From: Oncomelania hupensis
Lineage: Eukaryota > Mollusca > Gastropoda > Littorinimorpha > Pomatiopsidae
Assembly: GCA_036898135.1 (NCBI GenBank)
Contig: CM072513.1
Span: 12,829,102 to 12,893,101, forward strand
Length of the DNA stretch: 64,000 nt
Direction of reading: 5' to 3'
Positions 41,979 through 52,740 of this stretch are shown piece after piece (positions within the stretch are counted from its first letter, which is position 1; each line of letters starts with the position of its first letter). A program made the position numbers and the translations under genes. The notes under the pieces are model-generated. The model saw only the letters and a program-made list of their open reading frames with translations, was not told the DNA's origin and did no database searches.

Positions 41979-43907
41979 CTCAACCCTGCCACGGGAAGAG
42001 GAAGTACCACCCCGCCCACCCCGAGAAGAGCGACCACGGACCGAGCGACCTCGACCCTGTCAGGAAAGAAAGGCGGGGCCGAAGGGGAGGCCCGAGCCCA
42101 GAAGGCGAAACCATCCGACTGGGACCACTCCGACTCCTCACGAACAGCCGTGCGAACGTAAGGACCAAAAAGAGAGTCGGGTACCAAGGGTCCCACCCGA
42201 AGCGAGGAGGACAAGAGTGGAGGCAAAGGAGACGCTGACTGAAGAAAAGCGTCACGATGCGCAAGAAGCAGGTTGACATAGGCAATAGCCTGCGATTCGC
42301 AACCCAGAACGATGGAGGTATAGAGGGCCTGCAACAAGGACCTCACCGAAAACAACGAAACGTCATCCCAGAATACTTGCCCAGAAAAGAAGAGCCGAAG
42401 ACAGCGCAGCAGTCAGCGCGTCAGCGAGAGAAGTATACTCAAGGGACCTAACAATAGACTCCTCTATCTGTGCCAGACCTCCGACTGGAACACGGATCGA
42501 CGAAGGAGGCAAAGGCTTGAGGCCCCTCAAAAGAGCAAGATCATCTTGGGAAACTGGGAGTGTTGACTTCGGGAGAAACGACCGAGAGAGGAACTTCCCG
42601 GGAACACCGGTCAATGAGGACGAACTCAAAAAAAAGAGCCCACAGCGGAAGCTCTAGGGAACTGAGGCACTTCCTCAAACGAAGAGGAAGAGGCCTCACC
42701 CTCTTTAAGTCCTCTAGCCGTAGAAAATGCCCAATCCACAAAAAATTTAACACTAGGAGACTCCCTGAATACAAGGCAAGCCTCATCAGACTCGGCAGAA
42801 GCAAGAGTCCCGCCTAGGAAGGAATGGAGGTGTGGTAGGGGCACCGAAACCGCCTCCACCACCTGAGGACAAAAAGCCGCAGCGTGCTGAACCGCCTCTT
42901 TAAAAAGAGCATCAGGTGAAAGGGCCTGATATAACAACACCCCAGCACCCGTGAAATCAGAAACTAGGGTAGGAGGAACCAAGTGTGCCCCACCCCAACC
43001 AGAAGTTGGCGCACACAAAGGCAAAGCGGCGTTGTATGTGATCCAGAAGTAGGTAACGAAAAAACTGTATTATCAGAACCGGAAACCAGTACCCCCGATC
43101 CACAACCGAACCCGGAAGTGGCAGAGACCGAAGGGTGAACAGGGAATGCTTGACCCAAACCGGAAACTGAAGGGGGCCACGGGTGAACCGTACCCCCCGA
43201 TCCGGAAACCAGAGCCCCCGCCCCACGACCGCAAGCGGAAGTGGAGTACAAAGGAGGATGGGAGGGAGGGGCCAAACCGGAAACAGGGAAAGGACGGGTG
43301 TACCGTACCCCCCGAACCGGAAACCAGAACCCAAAGGGGGATGGAAATGGGGGTTGTGGGCAGAACCGGAAACTGAGGCCGAGCAGGACCCCAGACCGGA
43401 AGCCACACCCCCTGCCGCAGCCGGACGTAACACTGAGTGCAGTGCTTTATATGTCTCAAGCTCGACATTAGCCAGAAGTCCCGACCCGGTCTGAATCCCG
43501 ATAGGAAACAGAAGGGAAGGCTTCAGCAGTTAGCTTATCCGGGCCAGCCGGGGCGTCCCTGCCGGAAAATGTATGTGGTCCTAAACTAGGGCGACCACTT
43601 TTGTGTTTCTGGTCGTAAACCTCGACCAGAAACGGCTCCAAGGTCCTTCTGGCAAGACCAAGGAGCCACCCCTCACCTCACTACCGCCACTCCCCACCTC
43701 ACCACCACCACTTACACAAACCTGAAGGGTAGAAGACAAAGCAGTAGGCGCAGGAGTGGAAGCGCAACGTAGCAATACAGAAGAATAGTCGGCAGGAGAG
43801 GGAACAAAGGAAGGCAAGGAAACTCGACACTTAGAACGAACGGCCGCCGAAGTAGTAGGGACACGCATAGACGGGGTTGAAGCCGACAAACCGCTACGTT
43901 GAGACAT
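41912..43907 (-). pseudogene. gag-like region of the DIRS element, frames broken
   Basis: The minus strand opens with MSQRSGLSASTPSMRVPTTS and a Ser/Pro-rich stretch. A GC-rich tandem region (43040-43480) follows, with CCGGAAACC-type units encoding VSGSGG-like repeats. Frames around 43024-42541 (LYQALSPDALFKEAVQHAAA) and 42355-41912 (LLQALYTSIVLGCESQAIAY, VNLLLAHRDAFL) are the gag-like core. At least three frame changes separate them. The last frame overlaps the RT frame by about 66 bases. No nucleic-acid-binding knuckle is visible. Confidence 0.65.
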
Positions 43908-44039
43908 GACAAGGAAACCAAAAACTCCGCCGGCGGTAGTAACAGCAAACTACAGGGCGAACGCAGTAAGTCAGCAAAAAGAGAGCTAGAGTAGGCACAA
44001 CCACACTCAACAAGTGCCAAAAAAGGAAAGAAATATGCG

Positions 44040-44205
44040 GACCATTATCGTAATCGCTTAGACGCGTGTTATAGCACGAGACGCACAGGGAAGGTGGTTC
44101 TGAGGAAGCAACTCTATGACTGTTTTATTTTTGTCAGCTTCCGCTAGCACCTAGCAACGCCAATAACATTGCACTTTTGAGTCATGGTATAGTATGTGAA
44201 ATTAA
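44040..44205 (-). repeat. 5' inverted terminal repeat of the DIRS element
   Basis: On the minus strand it runs from TTTCACATACTATACCATGA through GACTCAAAAGTGCAATG to GGTCCGCATATTTC. Transcription would start near here on the minus strand. Confidence 0.85.
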
Positions 44206-44394
44206 TTAATAATAATCACAATACAGGATGCTGTATCACACGCTTCTTCAAATGAACTCAAAGCGCAGTGATCTCCTCGCCGAGGAGATTGCTATTACAT
44301 AAGTCACAATAGGAATCAATTTCTATTTTTGAAATGTTTGACTGACTGCATCCAATACCATCATTGAAGAGAGTGAAGAAACTGGAGTACCCGG

Positions 44395-44465
44395 AAATAC
44401 CCTTAGTGTCCTCAAAAGTCTTGTACTGAAGTTACCTAACCCTTAGTGTCCTCAAAAGTCTGTAC
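44395..44465 (+). repeat. two-copy tandem repeat
   Basis: The segment ACCCTTAGTGTCCTCAAAAG + TC...GTACTGAAG occurs twice in a row with one deletion, next to the tRNA-like block. Confidence 0.8.
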
Positions 44466-44481
44466 TGAAGTCACCTAAGTT

Positions 44482-44552
44482 CCTCCCAAGTAGGGTTCGA
44501 ACTTTCGACCTTCAGCATGGGAAAGCAGCTCTCTATCCACTGTGCGAGCAGG
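44482..44552 (-). repeat. tRNA-derived SINE head
   Basis: On the minus strand: GCTCGCACAGTGGATAGAGA (A-box region), then GCTGAAGGTCGAAAGTTCGA followed by ACCC, a near-consensus B box AGTTCGAACCC. Spacing between A and B boxes is as in tRNA. The ends CCT...AGG can pair. It is read as a SINE head or tRNA pseudogene because the anticodon arm is irregular. Confidence 0.5.
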
Positions 44553-44765
44553 CCACAGTTTCTGTCAAGTCTACAGGCCTGCTCCACACACACACAGTAA
44601 GTTTGTGTCTCAGGCCTCCAATGGAACATGCACAGCAGGCTACATGTAAACAGGCCACTGTTCCTGTCAAGCCCACAGACCTGTTCCACACACACACACA
44701 GTAAGTTTGTATCTCAGGCCTCCAATGGAACATGCACAGCAGGCTACATGTAAACAGGCCTCAAC
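44550..44765 (+). repeat. tandem duplication of about 115 bp
   Basis: Two copies of CAGGCC...TGTCAAGYCYACAGRCCTG + YTCCACACACACA...GGAACATGCACAGCAGG, immediately downstream (in gene sense) of the ankyrin-gene stop codon. It probably lies in the 3' UTR. Confidence 0.85.
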
Positions 44766-44801
44766 ACTGGCCACTCACTGGCAGAGTGAAGGACCAGTGC
44801 C

Positions 44802-45286
44802 TCACTCCAACTCGTCTTTCATCATCAGGAACTTGCGCAGCTTCTCAGGGATCTTGAGCATGAGCGTGAATCTGCGGATCTCACTGCCTGCTAAACGCCG
44901 CAGAAAGATTCGGCACTGGAACACCAGCGGCAGGGGGCGACTGTGGAAGAGCCTCAAGAGCTCTTTCAGTTCTTCGTGACTTTCGCTCTTGCCAGGGAAG
45001 TTGCCCTGTGCGATCCAAGATTCGGACGTGATGCGGCAGCCGGTGATGATGAGGAGGTAAGCCAGATGGCAGTGACCCTGGTGGGCGGCCACCCATAACG
45101 GGGTGCGCGGTGTGTCAAAGATCGTCTGTACCAATTCCGTCCCTGCTGTCTGGTCAATCCCCTGGCTGGGAATGTCGAGCGCCACGTTGTGTTTCAGCAA
45201 AAGTTTGACAATCTTGCTGTTGCCGCAGTAGACCGAGTTCCACAGCGGTGTGACGCCCAGCCGGTTGACAAAGCCTGGGTTGGCTC
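44802..45286 (-). CDS. last exon of the ankyrin-SOCS gene (final ankyrin repeats and SOCS box)
   Basis: The acceptor ATGATGTGCAG precedes GAGCC. The leading GA completes a Gly codon (phase 1) left by the exon at 58973, giving ...LLNNG/ANPGFVN, a canonical ankyrin junction. The exon encodes two ankyrin repeats (RLGVTPLWNSVYCGNSKIVK, TPRTPLWVAAHQGHCHLAYL) and then the C-terminal block RPLPLVFQCRIFLRRL ... LKIPEKLRKFL. PLVFQC fits the Elongin-BC-binding BC-box pattern (S/T/P-L-x-x-x-C) and LKIP stands where the LPxP Cullin-5 box lies. Elongin-binding with Cullin-5 is established for ASB proteins and inferred here. The stop is TGA at 44802-44804. Confidence 0.86.
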
Positions 45287-45309
45287 CTGCACATCATACA
45301 GCACCGCTT

Positions 45310-45522
45310 GGCAAGTTAGTCAAATGAGGGAGAGAGAAAAAGAGAGCCTGTAATTTAGGTGTGGCAAGTTAGTCAAATGAGGGAGAGAGAAAAAGAGAGC
45401 CTGTAAGTTAGGTGTGGCAAGTTAGTCAAATGAGGGAGAGAGAAAAAGAGAGCCTGTAATTTAGGTGTGGCAAGTTAGTCAAATGAGGGAGAGAGAAAAA
45501 GAGAGCCTGTAAGTTAGGTGTG
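45310..45522 (+). repeat. 53-bp tandem repeat, four copies
   Basis: Units begin GGCAAGTTAGTCAAATGAGG and contain a GAGAGAGAAAAAGAGAG tract. They differ only at AATTTAG/AAGTTAG. The array starts about 23 bp inside the intron from the acceptor of the last exon. Confidence 0.93.
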
Positions 45523-45595
45523 GACTGGGGTGGGGTGGGGGGTGGTTTTCAATGACGTCATATTCAATACTATATTAATTTGGAATTTGGAAAGT

Positions 45596-46352
45596 TAGAT
45601 GCCATCAGCATCAAGGATGATTCCACCCACCCTCTCTCTTCTTGTTTAAAATTCTACCTTCTGGGAAACGCCTCATGAGCCTTAAGACCCGCACAGTACG
45701 TTACCGATCCAGTTTTCTCCCCTCTGCTGTGGCCTTGATCAACTCAAACCTGACGTGCTGATGGCTCTGCTTGAGGCTCCTTCCTCTTCCTTTGTAATCG
45801 GCTCTACAGTGTGTAAGGGTGCGTGAGGTTGTGCATGTGTGGTTTAATGAAGCGGAAGGAGGGGATGGAGGGAGAGTGGGAACCCGACATTAGGTTACAT
45901 GTGTATATATATAGACGTATGTATCGTTTTTAAAATAAATATTAAATGTGTTGGTTGTTAATACAGTTTAACTTTAATTTTATTAATTCCTGTATGGGAC
46001 TGTGATATCTTGCACGTAAACCTTTTTTTTTTTTTTTTTTGTAATGGTTCTCTGTAATAACTGTACCCTGGCTGAGTCTGTGATTGGAGGGAATAGCCTC
46101 TTCTGTGAGAATTTGTTTTACATTTTTTTTACATAATTTACTACATAAATTAATAGTGTAGGTGTGTATTTGTTTGTCCATATATACTCGTATCCTACTT
46201 GTTGTAAAGATTTTCAACAAATATTACTTTATACTATGTTTAATTTTTTATTTGCATTTTTCTTTTTATTTGTTTTATTTTAGTGATCAAGTGCCTGTCA
46301 TAATTCCTTGTAAGAGGTAATAAAGATTTGTTGAATTGAAATTGAATTGAAT
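45596..46352 (+). mobile_element. 3' fragment of a Rex1-like LINE
   Basis: It encodes DDSTHPLSS and, after a frame change, LPSGKRLMSLKTRTVRYRSS followed by FLPSAVALINSN. This is the C-terminal segment also seen in the Rex1-like LINE at 8.7 kb. A long 3' UTR ends AATAAAG...(TTGAA)n. AGTTAG flanks both sides, a possible short target duplication. Confidence 0.75.
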
Positions 46353-46367
46353 AGTTAGTCATAGTTT

Positions 46368-46900
46368 ATAGGGTCCAGCAGACTGTAAAGAGCTGAATCA
46401 GGACTTCAACTTGGTTGAAAGAGGACTCATCCCTGATCTTTATAAAAGATCTGCTGAAACAATCCTAATGGTAACACTGAAGGCACTCCACCAGCTGGTC
46501 ACTTTACAATAAAGGCATCCCATGTAGGGGACGCAGAGGCTGTATTCTAATTTATCGAATTCCCGTTTACAAAAACAAACTAGAATATAAACAGCATTAT
46601 AAAAGATTAACAGAACACATAAAAAATGTCTAAATTGCTAAATAATAATACCATAGAAAGCCCTAGTGACCATTTGGCAGAAAGCATCCAATATCCCCAA
46701 GCTGATCCAACAGACCCCATACACAAATGAGGAGTTTTGGGAGAGTTTTCAAGAAAAAAGGTGGATGATTGTCCTAGCGAAAAAGATAGTAGATTGATAG
46801 AACGGATTAGGAATGAGAAAAAAACTAGTTAGAATGACAGAAACAGTGGTAATTTAAAGCACTAAATTTCCACGAAGTTGGGGTACTATTTATACAGAAA
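46368..46900 (-). repeat. retroposon family X, copy 9 (old)
   Basis: Minus-strand X copy with many differences from the young copies. It keeps TTTAGTGCTTTAAATTACCAC, the TCGATAAATTAGA box region and CAGTCTGCTGGACCC at its 3' end. It carries the extra segment of the 18.5/34.2-kb subfamily. Confidence 0.78.
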
Positions 46901-46902
46901 AC

Positions 46903-46966
<64 letters not shown>
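46901..46966 (+). repeat. (CT)n microsatellite
   Basis: About 30 CT units with one TTTCT break, directly after X copy 9. Confidence 0.95.
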
Positions 46967-46967
<1 letters not shown>

Positions 46968-46970
<3 letters not shown>

Positions 46971-47444
46971 TCCCTAGGTCTAGGTGTTATTACCACAGCC
47001 TTTTAACCTTTTATTTTGGTCCTGATAGGATTTTTATACTCATCCGGATGCTGCCTCACCGACAGTACCTGCTTGTCAGGCCATATCTCCCTTTTGGCTG
47101 CTGTTGTGCAGACCATTCTACCCTTAATCTCACCCACTGGTAGTTTTCTATACGATAGATGTGTTGGAGGTCATCTATTAATTTTATATAAGGGTATTTA
47201 CCAATGTCGTCCAAGTTTTTTTTATAACACTAGTTTAGTGAAATGTATTTGTTGTAGTTGAGTCCAGTCCTTTTTAATGTTGTGATTCATGTCCTTTCAT
47301 TGTATTTTACTGTTTTAAGAAATGTTTACAATCTTATGTTTTGTTTTTTTAAGGTGTGTAATGTTTTTAGTTGTTTTGCTTTGTTAAATGATGTGATAAT
47401 GAATGTTTTTATTGTGGACATGTACTTTGGCCAGGCGCTCATGC

Positions 47445-47481
<37 letters not shown>

Positions 47482-47665
47482 TACTGTTAATTAATGTACA
47501 TACTCCTGGTTTAGCAGTTTTTACTAGGCATGTTTTAGTTTTACATATTTTATTTTGTTTTAATATTATTGCTTTTTAGTGCATTGTAAAGCGTGGCGAG
47601 CCCATGTCTGTTGGGGTACCATGCTATATAAATCAACTATATTATTATTATTATTATTATTATCT
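46968..47665 (+). mobile_element. probable 3' end of a CR1/L2-like LINE
   Basis: The segment ends GCATTGTAAAGCGTGGCGAG ... ACCATGCTATATAAATCAAC followed by (TAT)n. This GCTATATAAAT-plus-(ATT)n ending is usual for CR1/L2-type LINEs. No RT motif is left upstream, and a (GT)n run lies at 47441-47480. The left limit is arbitrary. Confidence 0.45.
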
Positions 47666-47689
47666 GTACTACTTCCATCATAGCCTGTT

Positions 47690-48056
47690 AGAACCCGGTC
47701 TGTTACTATATAAAACTATTCCACCCTTTTTTTTTTTTTTTGATAGCCCTGACTCTTCCTTCCCTAGCTGCTCCGCAGCCCTCCCACCCCTCCTCCCCCT
47801 TATCCATACGTCCGTGCCCTGCCCTGTTGGCTACCCTGCCCTTCCTCACCATCGTACCTCACTGATGTCATCCGTCAATGCACCTCTCCGATTCATCTTA
47901 CCTTCCACCTGGACGTCGCAGCTGCGCTTCGCCCTCCATCTTCACACGACTTCCTTCCGCCACACGTCATCTTAATACATCGGCACTCCTACATTTACGT
48001 CCCCTATACGCATTGTGTCCGGGGACGGTAATCTAGCAAACTGAACTGAACTGAAC
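47690..48056 (+). mobile_element. 3' end of another LINE with (CTGAA)n tail
   Basis: C-rich sequence with TCACTGATGTCATCCGTCAATG ends GTCCGGGGACGGTAATCTAG + CAAACTGAACTGAACTGAAC. The repeated CTGAA end is the kind of tail LINEs leave. A T-run at about 47731 may mark an older join. No protein motif is recognised. Confidence 0.4.
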
Positions 48057-48956
48057 CCCCACAGGAGTCGGATTTTGAAAAACATAGCGTAGTTTTGGTA
48101 CCCAGTTAGCCTATCTGACCAGGGACACAGGCTATGACGGACATAGATCTTTTACTCTCATAATCATAATCACCTTCCATGCCCTCTTCCATCCCATTCT
48201 ATTCGATTTTATCTTTTTGCGTTCATGATGGATGAGGAATGACCGACAATGCTTAGGCTTGAATTAGCAAACTGCAAAAGTGACCGTAGACCTAGTAAAC
48301 GTTTATCTAGTTTTTAAGACTCAGTAGAAGCAGAATTTGGAGTTGTCTTGATTTCACAATGCACACAGTGCACTACACCTACCAGTAATTTATTTAATTT
48401 TTTTTTTTTTACCAGGTTCTTCTGGCAGGACAGTAGAAGCAGAATCAGGTTAGGTTGAGACTTCAAACTCCAGCTGAATTATAACTAAAACTTAAAAAAG
48501 AAAAGAAAAAAGGGGGGCCAACTAACAGCCGTCCTATTTTACCGCCTAGTGGACAACAGAAATCTGTAGCAATACGTAGCGGTACCTAATTATTATTAGT
48601 CTAATAGTATCCCAAATGTAATAGGAAAACACCCCCAACCCTCATCAAGAGTATAATCCGCTCCTGCTTGTAATACAGTAATCATAATAGCTATTATTAT
48701 TGTAATTATTATTAATATTATTTTTAAATTGAGCTATTTGGGCAGATCCCTACTATCAGCTAGTGCGTCCAAACTGCCATCATTTGTGCAATAAAACTCA
48801 ATTTTTTACTTGTTTCACTTTTTGCATAATTTTAAAATGACGATATTTTGTTATTTGTCCGCTGTACAGGAATGATATTTAGTTTCTGCACATACGTGGT
48901 TCTGTCCTCTCGACATGTATTTTATTTTTATGACGACAGCTAGCATAAGACACTGT

Positions 48957-49010
48957 AGTTGTTGTATCAAATTTTATTCATCAGATTAACATAAGTTGTA
49001 CTGATGTAAC
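48957..49010 (+). repeat. 54-bp segment repeated at 58811-58864
   Basis: GTTGTTGTATCAAATTTTAT + TCATCAGATTAACATAAGTTGTACTGAT is nearly identical to the stretch at 58811, in the same orientation and same intron. Beyond this the flanks differ. Confidence 0.8.
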
Positions 49011-49307
49011 ATAAACAAATTACGAAATCTACCATGCGCACATCATAGATATTTTTCACATTATCAAACCATAAAAATTATACTACTGACATACACATAC
49101 ATTTTTAACAACATACATTTACTTATAACAATTAGTTCACATTAAGAAACAAATTTTTAAAAAATAAATAAACAGTGGAACCTTTCAACTTCACCTGTGA
49201 AGAACAAAGTATTTATAAATGTCATTTTGTGTCTTACAGAAAGTTGAAGTTTGGCCTCCAGGCCCCTACCCCTCCACACCCCATTAAAAAAAATTAATTA
49301 ATTAATA

Positions 49308-49309
49308 AC

Positions 49310-49372
<63 letters not shown>
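49308..49372 (+). repeat. (AAT)n microsatellite
   Basis: About 20 AAT units followed by degenerate AAT/ATT sequence to 49445. Confidence 0.95.
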
Positions 49373-49374
<2 letters not shown>

Positions 49375-49617
49375 TAGTAATAATATTAATAATAAAATTA
49401 AAAATGATAAAATAATAATAATTATTATTTATTAAAAAGAACTAAAACAAATCATAATTAAAACAAATTAATAAATAATTCCCCCCCCTTCCCTCCCCTC
49501 CCATACCAAAATAAATAATTAATAAATATTTATTAAAACTAATAATGCTTAATTAAATAAAATAGGTACAAAAAAGTTAATTTAAAAAAAATTTCTAGAC
49601 TAATTGTAAAAAATTAA

Positions 49618-49745
49618 AACAACAAACAAACAAAACATTAGAAGAAATTGAATAATTCATGACTTAATTAAATCTATGAGCAAACAAACAAAACATTAGA
49701 AGAAATTGAATAATTCATGACTTCTAATTAAATCTATGAGCATTA
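49618..49745 (+). repeat. 62-bp tandem duplication
   Basis: CAAACAAACAAAACATTAGA + AGAAATTGAATAATTCATGACTT...AATCTATGAG occurs twice, at the 3' end of the adjacent Nimb-type LINE copy. Confidence 0.88.
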
Positions 49746-51290
49746 AGCTCAATGACTAATCAGAATGTTCTTCTGGATATACAATACTTGAGATTGAGAT
49801 AGGTAGTTTTAATTTATTTAATCTAATGAGTAAAGGCTGAAAATGGTTATAATTTTGTTGACATTCAAATATAAAGTGATTTACATTCAATATGCTACCA
49901 CAATTACAAAGTACTGGAGGATTTATGAAACGAGCACGCCAAGCATTTAGCCTTATTTTGTAAAATAAACTGTTAATATGAAAAGATTTTGAAATAGATA
50001 TAACATTTTGTGATACTGGTGAATTATCCAAGTAATGTGTTTCAATGACCTCTTGCTTGTATTTCTCATTCCACTGATTTCAAGCACATCGTTTTATTTG
50101 ATTGTAAATTTAATTTGTTGTCAAGTTGAAAAATAATTTAATGGATTCATCTGAAGATGCAGCACTCTTTGCTAAGTGGTCAACAATTTCATTTCCTAAT
50201 ATATGTAAATGACTAGGTATCCAAATTAATGAAATATCCGATCCCCTGGTAATGATTTGATGACATAACATCTTTATTTCTGTTAGCACTTCCTGTCTCT
50301 CTTTACTAACCCAAGAAGACAAAGCCGATAATGCTGATTTTGAATCAGAAAAGATTGTTATTTTTAAAGGAATACTAGTCAAATCAGTTATGAAAGATAA
50401 ACTCATTAATATTGCAATTAGTTCAGCTGTAAAAATCGTACTACCTTTCGGTAAAAAATATTGTCGGGAAATTTTAAAATCTGGAATATAAAATGCTGCT
50501 CCAGTATTTCCATTGTCTAAAACTGATCCATCAGTATAGATGTGCAACGAATTTTGAGAATACAAATGAATATATTCTTGTGCAATTGTTGCCAATAAGA
50601 AATGATTTTCTTTTTTTGAAATATGTCCATAATCCAAAATTATATCCGGAGCTAAAAGAAGCCAAGGCGGATATGGGCTGCAAGGAATAACATATGGTGA
50701 CGTTGTATCAATTGATGTGGAGGAAATATATTTTCATTAATTGACATAAAAACACTTTTATTTTTAAATCCTTTGTTAATTTCAATATTTTCACCTAGCT
50801 CAATTTTTGTAGAATTTACAGTTGATTTTGCCTGTGTAACATATTGTGCAGTTTGTAACCTGTTTGGGTAAAAAAATGGTAATACCCCTGCTTCTTTATT
50901 TGTTTTTGACGTTGAAGACCACTGGGGTATGCCAAGAGCTATTTTTAAAGACATGGAATCAATGCTTGTCAACCTATTTAAAGCTGATTTTGATGCTGTA
51001 AAATAAACTTCTTTTCCATAATTTAATATAGATCTAATAGTAGCAATAGCTATATAGATCAAACATGAAGAGTTGTTTGCCCAAGGTTGTTTAGATAGCA
51101 CTTTTAATAAACTTATTTTCTTTCTTGCTTTGTCAATTAAGTGTTTAATATGACAATTCCACAAAAGTTTGTAATGAAAAACAATTCCAAGAAATTTAAC
51201 AGATTTACTTGGATAAACATTTATATTGATTACCTTGATTGATAAAAATGTATTATTATTAAAATGAATACATTTTTTGGTAAATATAAT
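49740..51290 (-). mobile_element. Nimb/I-type LINE, copy 1 (5'-truncated, decayed)
   Basis: Minus-strand frames carry the RT C-terminal region, then an RNase H domain, then a C-terminal CxC...H...C block. The 5' end is lost near the RT catalytic region. Several stop codons and frame changes separate the parts. It has the same order and many of the same residues as the copy at 55661-57476, which lies in the opposite orientation. Confidence 0.85.
49756..51164 (-). pseudogene. RT C-terminus and RNase H of Nimb/I-type LINE copy 1
   Basis: Frames: 51164-50652 (HIKHLIDKARKKISLLKVLS, then GVLPFFYPNRLQTAQYV), 50637-50110 RNase H with IYTDGSVLDNGNTGAAF (D), TIFTAELIAILMSL (E), TIFSDSKSALSAL (D) and SHLHILGNEIVDHLAK (H...D), and 50031-49756 with LNAWRARF and CNCGSILNVNHFIFEC. 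The RNase H catalytic set is complete within its own frame. The rest is broken. Confidence 0.84.
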
Positions 51291-51424
51291 AAAAATATCA
51301 TAAAAAACACTGTAGAATTATGACACAAATTGTACAAATTTTTTTTTTTTTACAAATTTATTGTTTCAGCTTAGATCCGATTATTTTAAAACTCAATGCT
51401 TCACAATGGAAAATAATAATGTAA

Positions 51425-51660
51425 TAATAATAATGTTCGTCGTTTGTAAGGCGCCTTATTCTAAGGATCAAGGCGCTGGCCGATACAGGATCTAACTCAA
51501 ACCGCACGATCGCCCACCCGCAGCCTTTGGGCGCATGGTCTGACGCCCGGACAACTGAGCACAATCCTGGGCAGCCAGGGATGGGGGAGAAGGACCAAGT
51601 GCATGCTGGGTGTGTTCTTGTTACCGGCACTCACCCGTCTAGGACATGAGCATCAGGATC
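51425..51660 (-). repeat. unclassified retroposon 3' end
   Basis: On the minus strand, GC-rich sequence with GTCCGGGCGTCAGACCATGC ends AAGGCGCCTTACAAACGACG + AACATT(ATT)n. The GCGC...(ATT)n ending suggests a CR1/L2-type LINE tail or a SINE that shares it. There is no coding content. Confidence 0.5.
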
Positions 51661-51767
51661 TTTAAGTCCGTTATGATTGAATGTATGCGACATACAGACT
51701 AGACCTCGGTTTATACTCTCATCCAAAGGATGTAGGCCTACTTTTAATATTAGATCTGAAGAACTAT

Positions 51768-52720
51768 CCTATCCTATCCCGTAACTCGGAGGTCGTAGGG
51801 GCACCACAGATGATCGTTTAACCAGCATACTCCATCTTTCCCTGTCCTAAGCAACCCTGATTGTTTCGCTCAGTGTCAAACCAGTCCATTCTTGAATGTT
51901 GTCCTCCCACCTCTTTTTCGGTCTCCTTCTTCTTCTACCTCCTTGCACTGTGCCTTGCAGGATGGTCTTTGCAAGACCTGATGATCTGGTGACGTAGCCG
52001 TACCATCGGAGTTTCCGTTTTTTCACCACTGTGAGCAGGTCATTGTGTTGTCCAATGGCTTGTGTGATGGTCTGTCGGACTTCGTTGTTGGTGATGTGCT
52101 GGGTATAGGAAATGCCCAGAAGTCTTCTGTAGCACCTCATCTCCATGCTTTGTATTCTTTGTTGGAGATCTGCTGTGAGGGTCCATGTTTCGCAAGCATA
52201 TAGGAAGATGGAGATGACAAGGGAGCGAAGCAGCCTTACCTTGGAATGTGGACTGATGGTCCTGTCTTTCCAAATTGGCTTCAACCTCGCCAGGGCAGCA
52301 GTTGTTTGTGCGATCCTGGAGAGGACTTTCTGTCGGGACCCATTGTCTGATACAATGGCTCCTAAATATTTGAAGCTATGCACTGTGTTGAGGGATTGGC
52401 CTTGGACTTTGATGTCCGTGTTGATGCCATTGGTGTTGTTGGTCATCATTTTGGTCTTCTCTGCACTTATTTCCATTCCACAGACTCTGGAGGTGGTGTC
52501 AAGCCTCTGTACCAGCTGTTCAAGTTCTTGTTCCTCTCCAGCCAATCCATCAATGTCATCCGCAAAACGAAGGTTGGAGATTGCTCTTCCCCCTATGCTG
52601 ACTGTGCCTTCGTGATCTGCAAGGGCATCTGACATGATGCGCTCTAGGAAGATGTTGAAGAGTGTTGGAGAGTGTAGGCATCCCTAACGCACACTGATTG
52701 TTGTTCTGAATCAGTTTCCG
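51768..52720 (-). mobile_element. 3' part of the endonuclease-RT LINE, youngest-looking copy
   Basis: 5'-truncated at 52720 and ends at ...TTACGGGATAGGATAGG. It is flanked by AGAACTAT at 51760-51767 and 52721-52728, an 8-bp duplication. Its sequence closely matches the split copy at 1425-1918, and it carries the C-terminus that copy lacks. Confidence 0.88.
51847..52635 (-). pseudogene. C-terminal half of the LINE reverse transcriptase (open)
   Basis: A 262-residue open frame: ISNLRFADDIDGLAGEEQEL (catalytic FADD, motif C), CGMEISAEKTKMM (motif D region), FKYLGAIVSDNGSRQKVLSR (motif E region), YACETWTLTADLQQRIQSME, CYRRLLGISYTQHITNNEVR, and the conserved end RRRRPKKRWEDNIQEWTGLT. The N-terminal fingers and palm and the endonuclease are absent because of 5' truncation, so it cannot act alone. 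It is a good reference for joining the other fragments of this family in the window. Confidence 0.88.
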
Positions 52721-52740
52721 AGAACTATACTGTTAGGAAT

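Larger units (their letters stand above)
39468..44215 (-). mobile_element. DIRS-type retroelement with ITRs and ICR but no recombinase ORF
   Basis: Inverted terminal repeats: 39511-39690 and 44040-44205 share ACCATGACTCAAAAGTGCAA, CGTTGCTAGGTG, ACAAAAATAAAACAGTCATAGA (first 20 bases of the block compared) and TATAACACGCGTCTAAGCG. Between the coding part and the 3' ITR, 39722-39818 is an internal complementary region. One half complements the outer edge of the 5' ITR (TTTCACATACTATACCATGA) and the other half complements the outer edge of the 3' ITR (TAATAAGCATACTTACCATG). This is the hallmark of DIRS replication. Coding on the minus strand is gag-like (43907-41912), then RT/RNase H (41978-40017). 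The tyrosine recombinase ORF expected before the ICR is missing. Confidence 0.85.

Noticed and set aside
40017..43494. Several plus-strand frames of 60-200 codons inside the DIRS element
   Set aside because: Antisense shadows of a GC-rich coding region; no domain resemblance.
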